Below are positions 7,516 to 12,930 of a DNA stretch of 12,930 bases, in pieces (the first letter of the stretch is position 1; each line of letters begins with the position of its first letter). The position numbers and the translations under genes were made by a program. Below the pieces are notes generated by a model, which was given only the letters and a program-made list of their open reading frames with translations, was not told the origin of the DNA and made no database searches. The stretch spans positions 1 to 12,930 of the forward strand of contig CAYIOJ010000026.1 in assembly GCA_964365025.1 (NCBI GenBank). The letters are read 5' to 3'. Source of the DNA: UBA10003 sp964365025. Its GTDB lineage: Bacteria; Patescibacteriota; Patescibacteriia; Magasanikbacterales; UBA10003.

Positions 7516-7738
7516 TATATCAGATACCTTCCAGAGCACTGCCCATTGAATTCTCTCCGGGCTGTATTTAATGCCGCGCTTTAAACGCGATGATATCTGA
7601 CACGGGGTGTAAAAAGACAATGAATTACCAACTGATGCGCTAGTGTCACGAATCCGCGACACTATTCTGATCAGCTGATAGCCTGTACTGCCGGCTCGCG
7701 CCAAAAAGTGCGAGCAACCAACGACGCAGCCGAGATTC

Positions 7739-7747
7739 ATTATAGCA
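7739..7747 (-). promoter_or_regulatory. Extended -10 promoter for the TR RNA
   Basis: The minus strand reads TGCTATAAT (7747-7739), a perfect extended -10. There is no good -35; the T-rich tail of the target-gene terminator occupies that space. Initiation is expected near 7732, about 215 bases before TR. Confidence 0.6.
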
Positions 7748-7753
7748 AATTTC

Positions 7754-7803
7754 AAAAAAATAAAAAGAGCCCCGAACACAAAGCGTTGCTTTGTGTTCGG
7801 GGC
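7754..7803 (-). terminator. Strong intrinsic terminator of the DGR target gene
   Basis: A perfect 16-bp stem (7769-7784 with 7788-7803) with a three-base loop is followed on the minus strand by TCTTTTTATTTTTTT. It lies about 64 bases past the target stop codon. Its T tract runs directly into the TR promoter region. Confidence 0.92.
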
Positions 7804-7824
7804 GCGAGGTTCCAAGTGACCGAG

Positions 7825-7868
7825 TGTCCGAGAATCTGGTGATTGTCGGACAAAGGGCCGAGTGCCCT
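7825..7868 (-). promoter_or_regulatory. Hairpin pair downstream of VR, candidate DGR retrohoming structure
   Basis: Positions 7825-7852 form a 7-bp perfect stem (TGTCCGA with TCGGACA), one mismatch, a further 4-bp stem (AATC with GATT) and a four-base loop. One base away, 7854-7868 forms a 5-bp stem (AGGGC with GCCCT) with a five-base loop. A near-palindrome centred on GGATCC (7865-7880) covers the stop codon. The main hairpin lies about 40 bases past the end of VR and has no following T run, so it is not a terminator. Known DGRs use a hairpin or cruciform just after VR for efficient retrohoming. Confidence 0.6.
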
Positions 7869-8619
7869 AGGATCCGAGGGTCTCCACCCCCAGGGCGAAG
7901 CAGCCAATGCTGCCGCTCCGACCAACACCCCAGCCCCAGAAGGCGCAGCAGAGCGTGCCAGAGGACCAATCCAGGCCCAGCCGGTTACCGCCAGCGAAGC
8001 AGGAATCGGTGCGAGTCCAGAGACCGTTCAGCGGGACTTGCTCGCCGGTTGCCTTGTAATGGGCAAGAACCAGACCGGAGAGAAGGGCGGCAGAGCCGAA
8101 TGAGGAGCAATGGTGGGACGGAAGATCCAGACGCTGACGAAACCCTGCCAAGTGAACCTTCTGCTCATCCACGGTCTTGGCAGTACTTCCCAGAACCAGA
8201 CGCGGAATCCAGAACACAAGACAATCCTGCGTTGGATCGTCCTTGAAGTTCCAGTTTTGAAGATACTGGAAGTTGTCGTGGCAAGGGCCTGCTTTGGGGG
8301 CGTGCTCCTTGAGAGTGTAGCCCTTGATCACGCGGTAGCAGAGCGGGGTGGTGTCAAGAACAGGATCAGGGTGCTGACGAGCGCCGGCACGGTATTTGGA
8401 AAGGATGGGGTGGTGGATGGATGGAACATTCACATCCTTGACTGGAATGAAAAAAGTGGACGCAAGCTCAAGTATCATTTCCTTGAGTCGCGTTTGAAAC
8501 GCGTCACCCTGCATAATGACGCGCTGGGCTCCACCTTTCTCAAGATTGAGCCCAACAATTCCATCCTCGCAGAACCGAACCAGCTGTTTTCCCTGTCCGG
8601 GCGTGATCCTTGCGGTCAT
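7867..8619 (-). CDS. DGR target protein, C-type-lectin-like fold with C-terminal variable region
   Basis: Predicted 250 residues from ATG at 8619, preceded by AAGGAG seven bases away. The frame is open back to a TTG at 8772, but that part is the structured mRNA leader. The N-terminal about 110 residues (MTARITPGQGKQLVRF) are not recognised. The C-terminal part, from about 115 (CYRVIKGYTLKEHA) through LPSHHCSSFGSAALLSG to the end, resembles CPR DGR target proteins with a C-type-lectin or formylglycine-generating-enzyme-like fold, from memory of the family. VR encodes residues 206-243; 15 residues differ from TR, at 208, 210, 215, 217, 219, 224, 226, 227, 229, 231-233 and 235-237. There is no signal peptide or membrane segment, so a cytoplasmic product is likely. 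The gene is far richer in G+C than its neighbours (7921-7980 is 40 of 60, against 19 of 60 at 6421-6480 in the RT), suggesting a different origin. The ligand is unknown. Confidence 0.9.
   Translation of the reverse strand: MTARITPGQGKQLVRFCEDGIVGLNLEKGGAQRVIMQGDAFQTRLKEMILELASTFFIPVKDVNVPSIHHPILSKYRAGARQHPDPVLDTTPLCYRVIKGYTLKEHAPKAGPCHDNFQYLQNWNFKDDPTQDCLVFWIPRLVLGSTAKTVDEQKVHLAGFRQRLDLPSHHCSSFGSAALLSGLVLAHYKATGEQVPLNGLWTRTDSCFAGGNRLGLDWSSGTLCCAFWGWGVGRSGSIGCFALGVETLGS
7891..8004 (-). repeat. DGR variable repeat (VR) at the 3' end of the target gene
   Basis: This is the copy of TR that receives mutagenised cDNA. It matches TR at every one of the positions where TR is C, G or T, and differs at 20 of 27 TR adenines (replaced by G, C and T). 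The 3' boundary is the shared GGCTGCTTCGCCCTG. Seven codons remain before the stop. Confidence 0.96.
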
Positions 8620-8776
8620 CGTCCTTCTCCTTTTTGTGTGGCAGCTATTTTTCGCGTATTTACGCGATTTCATGAACTGCCACGGTTTAGCCGGGAACCT
8701 TTCCCGACCTTCTTTTGAATCACTAAAATGAGCCAAAAGAAAGCCGGGAATAGGGTTAATTTTAAAGAACAATCGA
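8620..8776 (-). promoter_or_regulatory. Long, highly folded 5' leader of the target mRNA with alternative pairings
   Basis: From the predicted start near 8776 to the ATG the leader is about 157 bases. A distal hairpin pairs 8745-8750 with 8701-8706 (6 bp) and 8734-8741 with 8710-8717 (8 bp), with a three-by-three internal loop between. The element TTCCCG/CGGGAA at 8701-8706 can instead pair with 8692-8697 (6 bp, three-base loop), so the two structures exclude each other. A second domain pairs 8677-8683 with 8638-8644 (7 bp) around an inner 7-bp hairpin at 8652-8667. It ends five bases before the AAGGAG ribosome site. I do not recognise a known riboswitch class. Confidence 0.5.
8627..8632 (-). 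promoter_or_regulatory. Ribosome binding site that fixes the target-gene start
   Basis: The minus strand reads AAGGAG at 8632-8627, followed by seven bases and the ATG at 8619. It is the clearest Shine-Dalgarno in the window and decides the start against the upstream TTG. Confidence 0.85.
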
Positions 8777-8782
8777 CTTTAT

Positions 8783-8811
8783 TTTATACCATATCTATTA
8801 AATTTTGTCAA
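8783..8811 (-). promoter_or_regulatory. Near-consensus promoter of the DGR target gene
   Basis: The -35 is a perfect TTGACA (8811-8806), the spacer is 17 bases, and the -10 is TATAAA (8788-8783) with an extended TGG before it. The -35 overlaps the TGA stop codon (8810-8808) of the upstream glycosyltransferase. This is one of the two strongest promoters in the window, so the target gene is probably well expressed independently of the polysaccharide genes. Confidence 0.88.
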
Positions 8812-9962
8812 GATGCGTATTTAGACCAAGTTAATTGCGCGCATTTTTGCCAGGAATACTTTTGAACCTGTTTTAAGCCAACAGCTATCAATTTTTGGCG
8901 CAAATTTTCATCAGTCAATACCTGCTTAATGCGAAATGTTAGCTCCTCGGGCTTATACGGATCAAAATATAAAGCCGCATTGCCTAAAATTTCGGGCAAA
9001 CAAGAGTTGTTGGATGATAAAACCGGTACGCTGTGCGCCATTGCCTCCAATGGCGGCAAACCAAATCCTTCGCTTAAGCTGGGAAAGACAAAGGCGGAAG
9101 CATTTTGATACAAATCAGCCAACTCGGCATCAGAAACCTCGCCCAAAAAAATGATTGGCAGCCAGGGATATTTTTCATAAGCCAATCGTTTTAGACGCTC
9201 ATAAAAATAATCGGGCCGGCCAACTAAAATTAGAGACAGTGATCCTGTCCAATCATTTTTTAAAATCGCAAACGCCTCCAGCAGGCGTTCTAAATTTTTA
9301 TGAGGATATGCCGCGCCAACATAGAGCAAGTATGGGTTCTGAAGTATGTCATTGCGAGCGAAGCGAAGCAATCTCGTAGTTACAGGTGAATCAGATTGCT
9401 TCGTCGGCTCCGCCTCCTCGCAATGACATAAAAATCCCGCTCCCTCATAAGTCACCACAATTTTCTCTGGTGCTACACCCAACCTTTCCATCAAATCATT
9501 TTTAACAAACTCTGACGGCACGAAAATTTTCCTTGCTCGTCGCGCCGCCGACCACAAAATCAACCGATGCGCCCAATACTTCGCCCAATAAAAAACTGCC
9601 GGCAAAGTGGACGCGCGGCGATCTGGAAAATGAAGCAAAATCAAATCGTGAATGGTTAAAAAAAATGCCTTGTGATAAAACAATGGCACATTCCAGTGCA
9701 AAAAATGCATTAAATCAATTTTTTGTTTGCGCAAAATCAACGGCCACAAAATCTGCTCCTGCCAGCTGTACCAGCGAATATCAACAATAATTTTTTTAAA
9801 TCGCGCGTTTAACGGCTGATACAACTCCCCTCCTTGCGGTGTCACAAAAATCAGATATTCGTTTTTATCATCAATTTTTTCAAGTTCACGAATTAATTCC
9901 CGCGTGTACCGCCCCAATCCGCCGGCCTCGGCGTAAAATCGCGCGTCAATTCCTATTCGCAT
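8808..9962 (-). CDS. GT4-family glycosyltransferase carrying an in-frame palindromic-repeat insertion
   Basis: Predicted 384 residues. The N-terminal domain begins MRIGIDARFYAEAGGLGRY, with the Gly-rich acceptor-side loop of GT-B enzymes. The C-terminal donor domain has NPYLLYVGAAYPHKNLERLL, then EGFGLPPLE (E298 and E306 of the E-x7-E nucleotide-sugar motif) and the PVLSS segment. It should transfer a sugar from an NDP-sugar to a growing lipid-linked glycan at the inner face of the membrane. Residues 179-206 (CHCEEAEPTKQS through RFARND) are foreign: they are encoded by a palindromic repeat at 9345-9430 and fall in the linker between the two Rossmann domains. Removing them rejoins VTYEGAGFL to LQNPYLLYVG. 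The start overlaps the upstream glycosyltransferase by 17 bases. The sugar specificity cannot be read from the sequence. Confidence 0.92.
   Translation of the reverse strand: MRIGIDARFYAEAGGLGRYTRELIRELEKIDDKNEYLIFVTPQGGELYQPLNARFKKIIVDIRWYSWQEQILWPLILRKQKIDLMHFLHWNVPLFYHKAFFLTIHDLILLHFPDRRASTLPAVFYWAKYWAHRLILWSAARRARKIFVPSEFVKNDLMERLGVAPEKIVVTYEGAGFLCHCEEAEPTKQSDSPVTTRLLRFARNDILQNPYLLYVGAAYPHKNLERLLEAFAILKNDWTGSLSLILVGRPDYFYERLKRLAYEKYPWLPIIFLGEVSDAELADLYQNASAFVFPSLSEGFGLPPLEAMAHSVPVLSSNNSCLPEILGNAALYFDPYKPEELTFRIKQVLTDENLRQKLIAVGLKQVQKYSWQKCAQLTWSKYAS
9345..9430. repeat. Palindromic repeat element inserted in frame in a glycosyltransferase gene
   Basis: The element has perfect 14-base terminal inverted repeats, TATGTCATTGCGAG at 9345-9358 and its complement at 9417-9430, and an inner inverted pair GAAGCAATCT / AGATTGCTTC. 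The terminal TA may be a two-base target duplication, which would make the net insertion 84 bases, exactly 28 codons. Its translated form (CHCEE, RLLRFARND) belongs to a widely dispersed family of genome repeats. Rickettsial palindromic elements are the known case of such repeats sitting in frame inside genes. Confidence 0.9.
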
Positions 9963-11085
9963 ACAAATTCAATGGCATTTCCCTCCATCCTTTTTGCCAA
10001 TCTTCGTAACGCCCGCGCACCTGCTCGGCCATTTTGCTTTTAAAATTATCTGCGCTAAATTGCAGGGCGTGGTTACGAATTTTTACCGAGTCAAACCCGG
10101 CTAAATCAAATTTCAAAAGAATATCCAACAATGATTCCCAAGTTAGTTCGCTGAAAAAACGGCCGGTCACGCCCTCCGCCACAGTCTCCAAAGCCCCGCC
10201 AGCTGCCAAAGCAATCACCGGCCGGCCGGCGGCCATTGATTCCACGGCTGTAATGCCAAAATCCTCCACCTGCGGATGAATGAAAGCCAAAGCGCGCGAA
10301 TACAGTTCAGCTTTTTGGACATCGTCCACCGGCCCTAAAAATTCAATATTTTTTTGAGCCATCATTTTTAATTTCTCCTCTTCCGGCCCGCTGCCAAAAA
10401 TCTTCAGAGGCCAGCCCAAACGATTAAAAACTTTCACCACCAAATCAAATCTTTTGTAAGGCACCAAACGGCCGCCGGCTAAATAGTAATCCCCGAGTGA
10501 GTCGGCAATTTTAAAAATCTGCGTATCTACCGGCGGATAAATTACTTCAGCGTCGCGGCGATAATATTTTTGAATGCGCTGTCGGACATTGGCCGAATTG
10601 GCAATAAAATGATCCACCCTCTGGGCGCTCATCTGATCCCAGGAACGCAATCGTGAAATCAGCGGCGGCAAAATTGTTTTCACCAACCGGTTATAATTCA
10701 AATCTTCAATGTAACTGTGAGTATCGGTCCAGAGATAGCGCGTCGGCGTGTGGCAATAACACAGATGCAAGCCCCGCGCCGCGGTAATTATACCTTTGGC
10801 AAAGGCGCTCGTGGATGAAATCACCACGTCAAACTCGGACAAATCATGTCGCTCGGTCGCAAAAGGCATTAAGGCCAAATACCAACGATAATGACTCACT
10901 CCCCAGGGCATAAATTGCAAAAAAGTGTAATGTAAATCCTGCGCCAAAAAATATTTCGGCGTTGTTTGTTTGTCGTAGAATAAAACAAAAATAGGAGCTG
11001 AAGGGTAAAGTTCATGCAAGGCCTTTAATACCCTTTCCGCCCCTCCGTCTTGCGAAAGATAATCGTGAACTAAAGCGACTTTCAT
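9946..11085 (-). CDS. GT4-family glycosyltransferase
   Basis: Predicted 379 residues, intact. The N-terminal domain begins MKVALVHDYLSQDGGAERVL, followed by CYCHTPTRYLWTD, which is characteristic of a GT4 subgroup found in capsule and exopolysaccharide clusters. The donor domain has YYLAGGRLVPYKRFDLVV, IFGSGPEEEKL, and VEDFGITAVESMAAGRPV with the E-x7-E pair at 274 and 282. It probably adds a hexose to a polyprenyl-linked intermediate at the cytoplasmic membrane; the donor and acceptor cannot be told. It begins two bases after the stop of the glycosylphosphotransferase and overlaps the next gene by 17 bases, so the three genes are translationally coupled in one operon. Confidence 0.93.
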   Translation of the reverse strand: MKVALVHDYLSQDGGAERVLKALHELYPSAPIFVLFYDKQTTPKYFLAQDLHYTFLQFMPWGVSHYRWYLALMPFATERHDLSEFDVVISSTSAFAKGIITAARGLHLCYCHTPTRYLWTDTHSYIEDLNYNRLVKTILPPLISRLRSWDQMSAQRVDHFIANSANVRQRIQKYYRRDAEVIYPPVDTQIFKIADSLGDYYLAGGRLVPYKRFDLVVKVFNRLGWPLKIFGSGPEEEKLKMMAQKNIEFLGPVDDVQKAELYSRALAFIHPQVEDFGITAVESMAAGRPVIALAAGGALETVAEGVTGRFFSELTWESLLDILLKFDLAGFDSVKIRNHALQFSADNFKSKMAEQVRGRYEDWQKGWREMPLNLYANRN

Positions 11086-11087
11086 AT

Positions 11088-12515
11088 CTACAACGCCTTT
11101 CTTGATTTAAACAATATGAATGGCGTTTTCAGTAAAATTATCAAATCCAATAATACCGACCAATGCTCCAAATACAAAGTGTCCAGCCGCACTTCTTCTT
11201 CAAACTCCAAGTCGCTCCGACCGGAAATTTGCGCCAAACCGGTCAAACCCGGCTTGATGTTTAAAACGCGGCGATGATGCTTGGCATATTTTGCCACTTC
11301 GCGCGGCTGATGCGGCCTAGGGCCCACCAGAGACATTTCGCCTTTCAACACATTAAATAATTGCGGCAATTCATCCAAACTCCAGCGGCGCAAAACCCGA
11401 CCTACCAGCGTCACCCGCGGGTCGTCTTGAATTTTATACACCGGACCTTCTTTAATACTTTTTTGCGCGATTAATTCTTTTTCCATAGCCAGGGCCTTGT
11501 CCTGATTGTCAAATTGCGGACCAATGCAATATTTCTGGCGCATTGACCTGAATTTCAAAGTAAAAAATTTTTTCCCCGCCTCGCCCACCCGTTCATTTTT
11601 ATAAATAACAGGCCGGCCGCTCTCCACGGCTACGGCCAAAGCGGATAAAATTGTCAAAGGACTGGTAATAATAATTAAAATAACCGAGCCGCTGATGTCT
11701 AAAATTCTTTTAATCACTCGGCCCCAAATCTGCAAACGGGTTTTCTGCATTTCCACCACCGGAATACCAGCCATGGCCACCACCGACATATTGGACATAT
11801 ATGTAGAAAACAAATCAGCCGAATATTTAAACGACAAATGATTGGCATCGCAAAAATCAATCAACGCCAAAGTTTCCTGCTGGTCGGCTTTGGGATCGGT
11901 GAGAAGAATTTCATCAATCTGATTTTGTTTTACTAATTTCAAAATTTCCACGCGCGCGTCATTATCAAATTTCACAAATTGCGCCGCGAGAACATAGCCA
12001 AATCCTTTCCGCTGTAAAATCGTCTCGCGCAAAATATCAGTCACATGTCCCGCGCCGACAATTACCACTCGGCGCACGCCAATGCCAACGCGGTGCAATA
12101 AATTTTTAACCAACCGCATAATCGCCCGCTCGGCGCCGACAAAAACAATAGCCAAAATCCAACCCATTAAAACAATAAAACGCGAATCAAAAAGTTCGCG
12201 TTGGAAAAAAATGTAAATGGTGACAGCGGCAATGCCGGTGGAGCAGGCAAACACCACGCGCGATAAATCATTGACCAACCGTCTATTGGGATTAACTTTG
12301 TAAAGACCGGAAAAAATGAACAGAACCATCCAGCTCGCGGCCACAGCCAGCATCAAAGGCAGATATTTTTCAAATTTTAAATCAAACAGCACTGGCTTAA
12401 TGGAGGTGAAAAACGGCGCGAACCGCAAAAAATACGCCGCCAAACCGGCCAAAATCAACATTAAAAAATCAAGTGGAAAATGAATCGTGGTTAAGATTAT
12501 TTCTGATTTTTTCAT
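11088..12515 (-). CDS. Polyprenyl glycosylphosphotransferase (initiating sugar transferase)
   Basis: Predicted 475 residues from ATG at 12515 (MKKSEIILTTI). An in-frame ATG at 12533 exists but belongs to a palindromic repeat remnant, so I reject it. The N-terminus has about four membrane segments (roughly residues 8-32, 52-75, 85-105 and 113-132). A nucleotide-binding-like domain follows (VVIVGAGHV near 150-158), then a membrane segment (about 274-298) and the bacterial sugar transferase domain: KFRSM, DDPRVT, SLDELPQLFNVLKGEMSLVG with PRP next, and IKPGLTGLAQISGR. It should move a sugar-1-phosphate from an NDP-sugar onto undecaprenyl phosphate and so start assembly of an extracellular or capsular polysaccharide. 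It is the first gene of the minus-strand operon with two glycosyltransferases. The ribosome site is weak. Confidence 0.93.
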   Translation of the reverse strand: MKKSEIILTTIHFPLDFLMLILAGLAAYFLRFAPFFTSIKPVLFDLKFEKYLPLMLAVAASWMVLFIFSGLYKVNPNRRLVNDLSRVVFACSTGIAAVTIYIFFQRELFDSRFIVLMGWILAIVFVGAERAIMRLVKNLLHRVGIGVRRVVIVGAGHVTDILRETILQRKGFGYVLAAQFVKFDNDARVEILKLVKQNQIDEILLTDPKADQQETLALIDFCDANHLSFKYSADLFSTYMSNMSVVAMAGIPVVEMQKTRLQIWGRVIKRILDISGSVILIIITSPLTILSALAVAVESGRPVIYKNERVGEAGKKFFTLKFRSMRQKYCIGPQFDNQDKALAMEKELIAQKSIKEGPVYKIQDDPRVTLVGRVLRRWSLDELPQLFNVLKGEMSLVGPRPHQPREVAKYAKHHRRVLNIKPGLTGLAQISGRSDLEFEEEVRLDTLYLEHWSVLLDLIILLKTPFILFKSRKAL

Positions 12516-12527
12516 ACAAATTGGGAC

Positions 12528-12565
12528 TGTCATTGCGAGCTGAACGAAGTGGGGCGTGGCAATCT
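12528..12565. repeat. Half-copy of the palindromic repeat family in the glycosylphosphotransferase leader
   Basis: TGTCATTGCGAG (12528-12539) is identical to the outer arm of the 9345-9430 element, followed by a related arm ending GGCAATCT (12558-12565). The second half is missing. It lies between the predicted promoter and the ATG at 12515 and creates a spurious upstream ATG. Confidence 0.75.
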
Positions 12566-12577
12566 ATAATTACTCTA

Positions 12578-12607
12578 ATTGTACCGCAAAACCACCCCCC
12601 TTGACAA
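12578..12607 (-). promoter_or_regulatory. Promoter of the polysaccharide operon
   Basis: On the minus strand TTGTCA (12607-12602), an 18-base spacer and TACAAT (12583-12578), each hexamer one base from consensus. Initiation near 12571 would give a leader of about 56 bases containing the repeat remnant. Confidence 0.5.
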
Positions 12608-12629
12608 GCGTCCGATTTTATGCTAAAAT
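12601..12629 (+). promoter_or_regulatory. Promoter of the RNase P RNA gene
   Basis: TTGACA (12601-12606), a 17-base spacer and TAAAAT (12624-12629) with an extended TGC in front. Initiation is expected near 12636-12637, just before the folded RNA. Confidence 0.85.
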
Positions 12630-12636
12630 ACTCCTG

Positions 12637-12930
12637 TCTTTGATTTGCCGAATGATCGCCCCGACGTGAAATCGGGGAGGAAAGTCCGAACGCCCTCCAA
12701 GATTTTGGAGAAGTAGGTACCACCTAACAGGTGGGCAAGCCGGCAGGATATAAAGTAAACCTGCCTGACGGACAGTGCCACAGAGACAATACTAACCCCG
12801 CAAGGGGCCAAAGGTGAAAAGTGAGGCGGTGTATCGCAATAATGACCCTAAAGGTCAACATTACGCTTGCTACGCCTCTCGCGTTTAGGCAACTAAACGA
12901 TGTGGAAAACCCTACCTGGCGCAATCTCAA
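12637..12930 (+). ncRNA. rnpB: RNase P RNA, bacterial type A-like (3' end beyond the window)
   Basis: This is the catalytic RNA that trims the 5' leader of precursor tRNAs. It carries the conserved GAGGAAAGTCCGAAC (about 12677-12691), the ACAGTGCCACAGAGACAATAC block (about 12773-12793) followed by a CCCCGCAAGGGG hairpin, the GGTGAAAAGTGAGGCGGTG region, and the late ACCCTACCTGGCGCAA segment at the right edge. Order and spacing fit a bacterial RNase P RNA; the final strand of the core and the closing P1 arm lie outside. The 5' end is placed from the promoter. It is divergent from the polysaccharide operon. Confidence 0.95.

Larger units (their letters stand above)
7352..7732 (-). ncRNA. Predicted free-standing TR RNA of the DGR
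   Basis: Boundaries are inferred from an extended -10 promoter (7747-7739, initiation near 7732) and the bidirectional terminator at 7383-7352, giving about 380 bases. The first 215 or so bases precede TR and contain a 9-bp hairpin with a four-base loop (7642-7663) and another stem pairing GCTCGC with GCGAGC (about 7695-7716). TR follows at 7515-7402. A frame is open through TR on this strand, but the only nearby ATG (7740) lies inside the promoter -10, so I treat the RNA as non-coding. In known DGRs the sequence flanking TR is required for cDNA priming by RT-Avd. Confidence 0.6.
5952..8811. mobile_element. Complete diversity-generating retroelement (RT, avd, TR, target gene with VR)
   Basis: All DGR parts are present: a reverse transcriptase with the DGR-type GLPLGNLTSQ motif and YADD box, an Avd-like four-helix protein, a 114-base template repeat (7402-7515), and a matching variable repeat (7891-8004) at the 3' end of a target gene. 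TR and VR differ only at TR adenines, the hallmark of mutagenic retrohoming. RT, TR and target lie on the minus strand; avd is on the plus strand between RT and TR. I see no integrase, transposase or flanking direct repeats. The boundaries given run from the RT stop to the -35 of the target gene, and the true limits are unknown. The cassette splits a minus-strand polysaccharide/envelope locus. Confidence 0.93.

Noticed and set aside
7393..7815. Minus-strand 140-codon frame running through TR
   Set aside because: It begins within the target terminator, has no ribosome site, and its internal ATG lies inside the TR promoter; best read as the open frame of a non-coding template.
7791..8718. Long plus-strand frames opposite the target gene and VR
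   Set aside because: They are shadows of the high-G+C minus-strand target gene, which has promoter, ribosome site, VR and terminator.
8620..8772. N-terminal extension of the target protein from TTG at 8772
   Set aside because: It would start about four bases after the predicted transcription start and read through the folded leader; ATG 8619 has an excellent AAGGAG.
12724..12930. Minus-strand frames across the right edge
   Set aside because: The region is the RNase P RNA gene on the plus strand; the frames are chance.
1..12930. CRISPR array, tRNA, rRNA, transposase or integrase genes
   Set aside because: I looked for spaced repeats, cloverleaf sequences and DDE or tyrosine-recombinase motifs and saw none.

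Overview
The window looks like a piece of a small-genome bacterium of the Candidate Phyla Radiation (Patescibacteria, probably a Parcubacteria-like lineage). This is inferred from the gene set: a DUF4012 membrane protein, DUF11-like surface repeats, and a diversity-generating retroelement (DGR) whose target protein resembles those I know from CPR genomes. Base composition is moderate (around 40% G+C by eye) except for one G+C-rich gene.

Layout. (a) 1-1241, minus: a LexA-type repressor continuous with a DNA methyltransferase domain, cut by the left edge, with its own consensus-like promoter. (b) 1516-5892, minus: a four-repeat DUF11-like membrane-anchored protein and a DUF4012 protein, closed by an intrinsic terminator; the DUF4012 gene appears to have a leaderless promoter. 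(c) 5952-8811: a complete DGR with reverse transcriptase (minus), avd (plus, divergent from the RT), template repeat TR (minus), hairpins, and a target gene (minus) ending in a variable repeat VR. TR and VR align over 114 bases without gaps. All 20 differences fall on TR adenines (20 of 27 changed), and no other base differs. (d) 8808-12515, minus: two GT4 glycosyltransferases and a polyprenyl glycosylphosphotransferase, tightly packed. (e) 12637 to the end, plus: the RNase P RNA gene, divergent from (d) and sharing its -35 region.

How it works together. Regions (b) and (d) read as one surface-polysaccharide or envelope locus on the minus strand, with the DGR sitting between its halves. The -35 box of the DGR target gene overlaps the stop codon of the upstream glycosyltransferase. 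Within the DGR, the signals suggest separate units: a target mRNA with a long structured leader and strong terminator; a roughly 380-base TR RNA with its own extended -10 promoter and terminator; and divergent avd and RT genes with a ten-base C/G run between their starts.

Most interesting points: the LexA-methyltransferase fusion, the intact DGR with an apparently free-standing TR RNA and inverted avd, the folded target leader with alternative pairings, and an 86-bp palindromic repeat inserted in frame in a glycosyltransferase.
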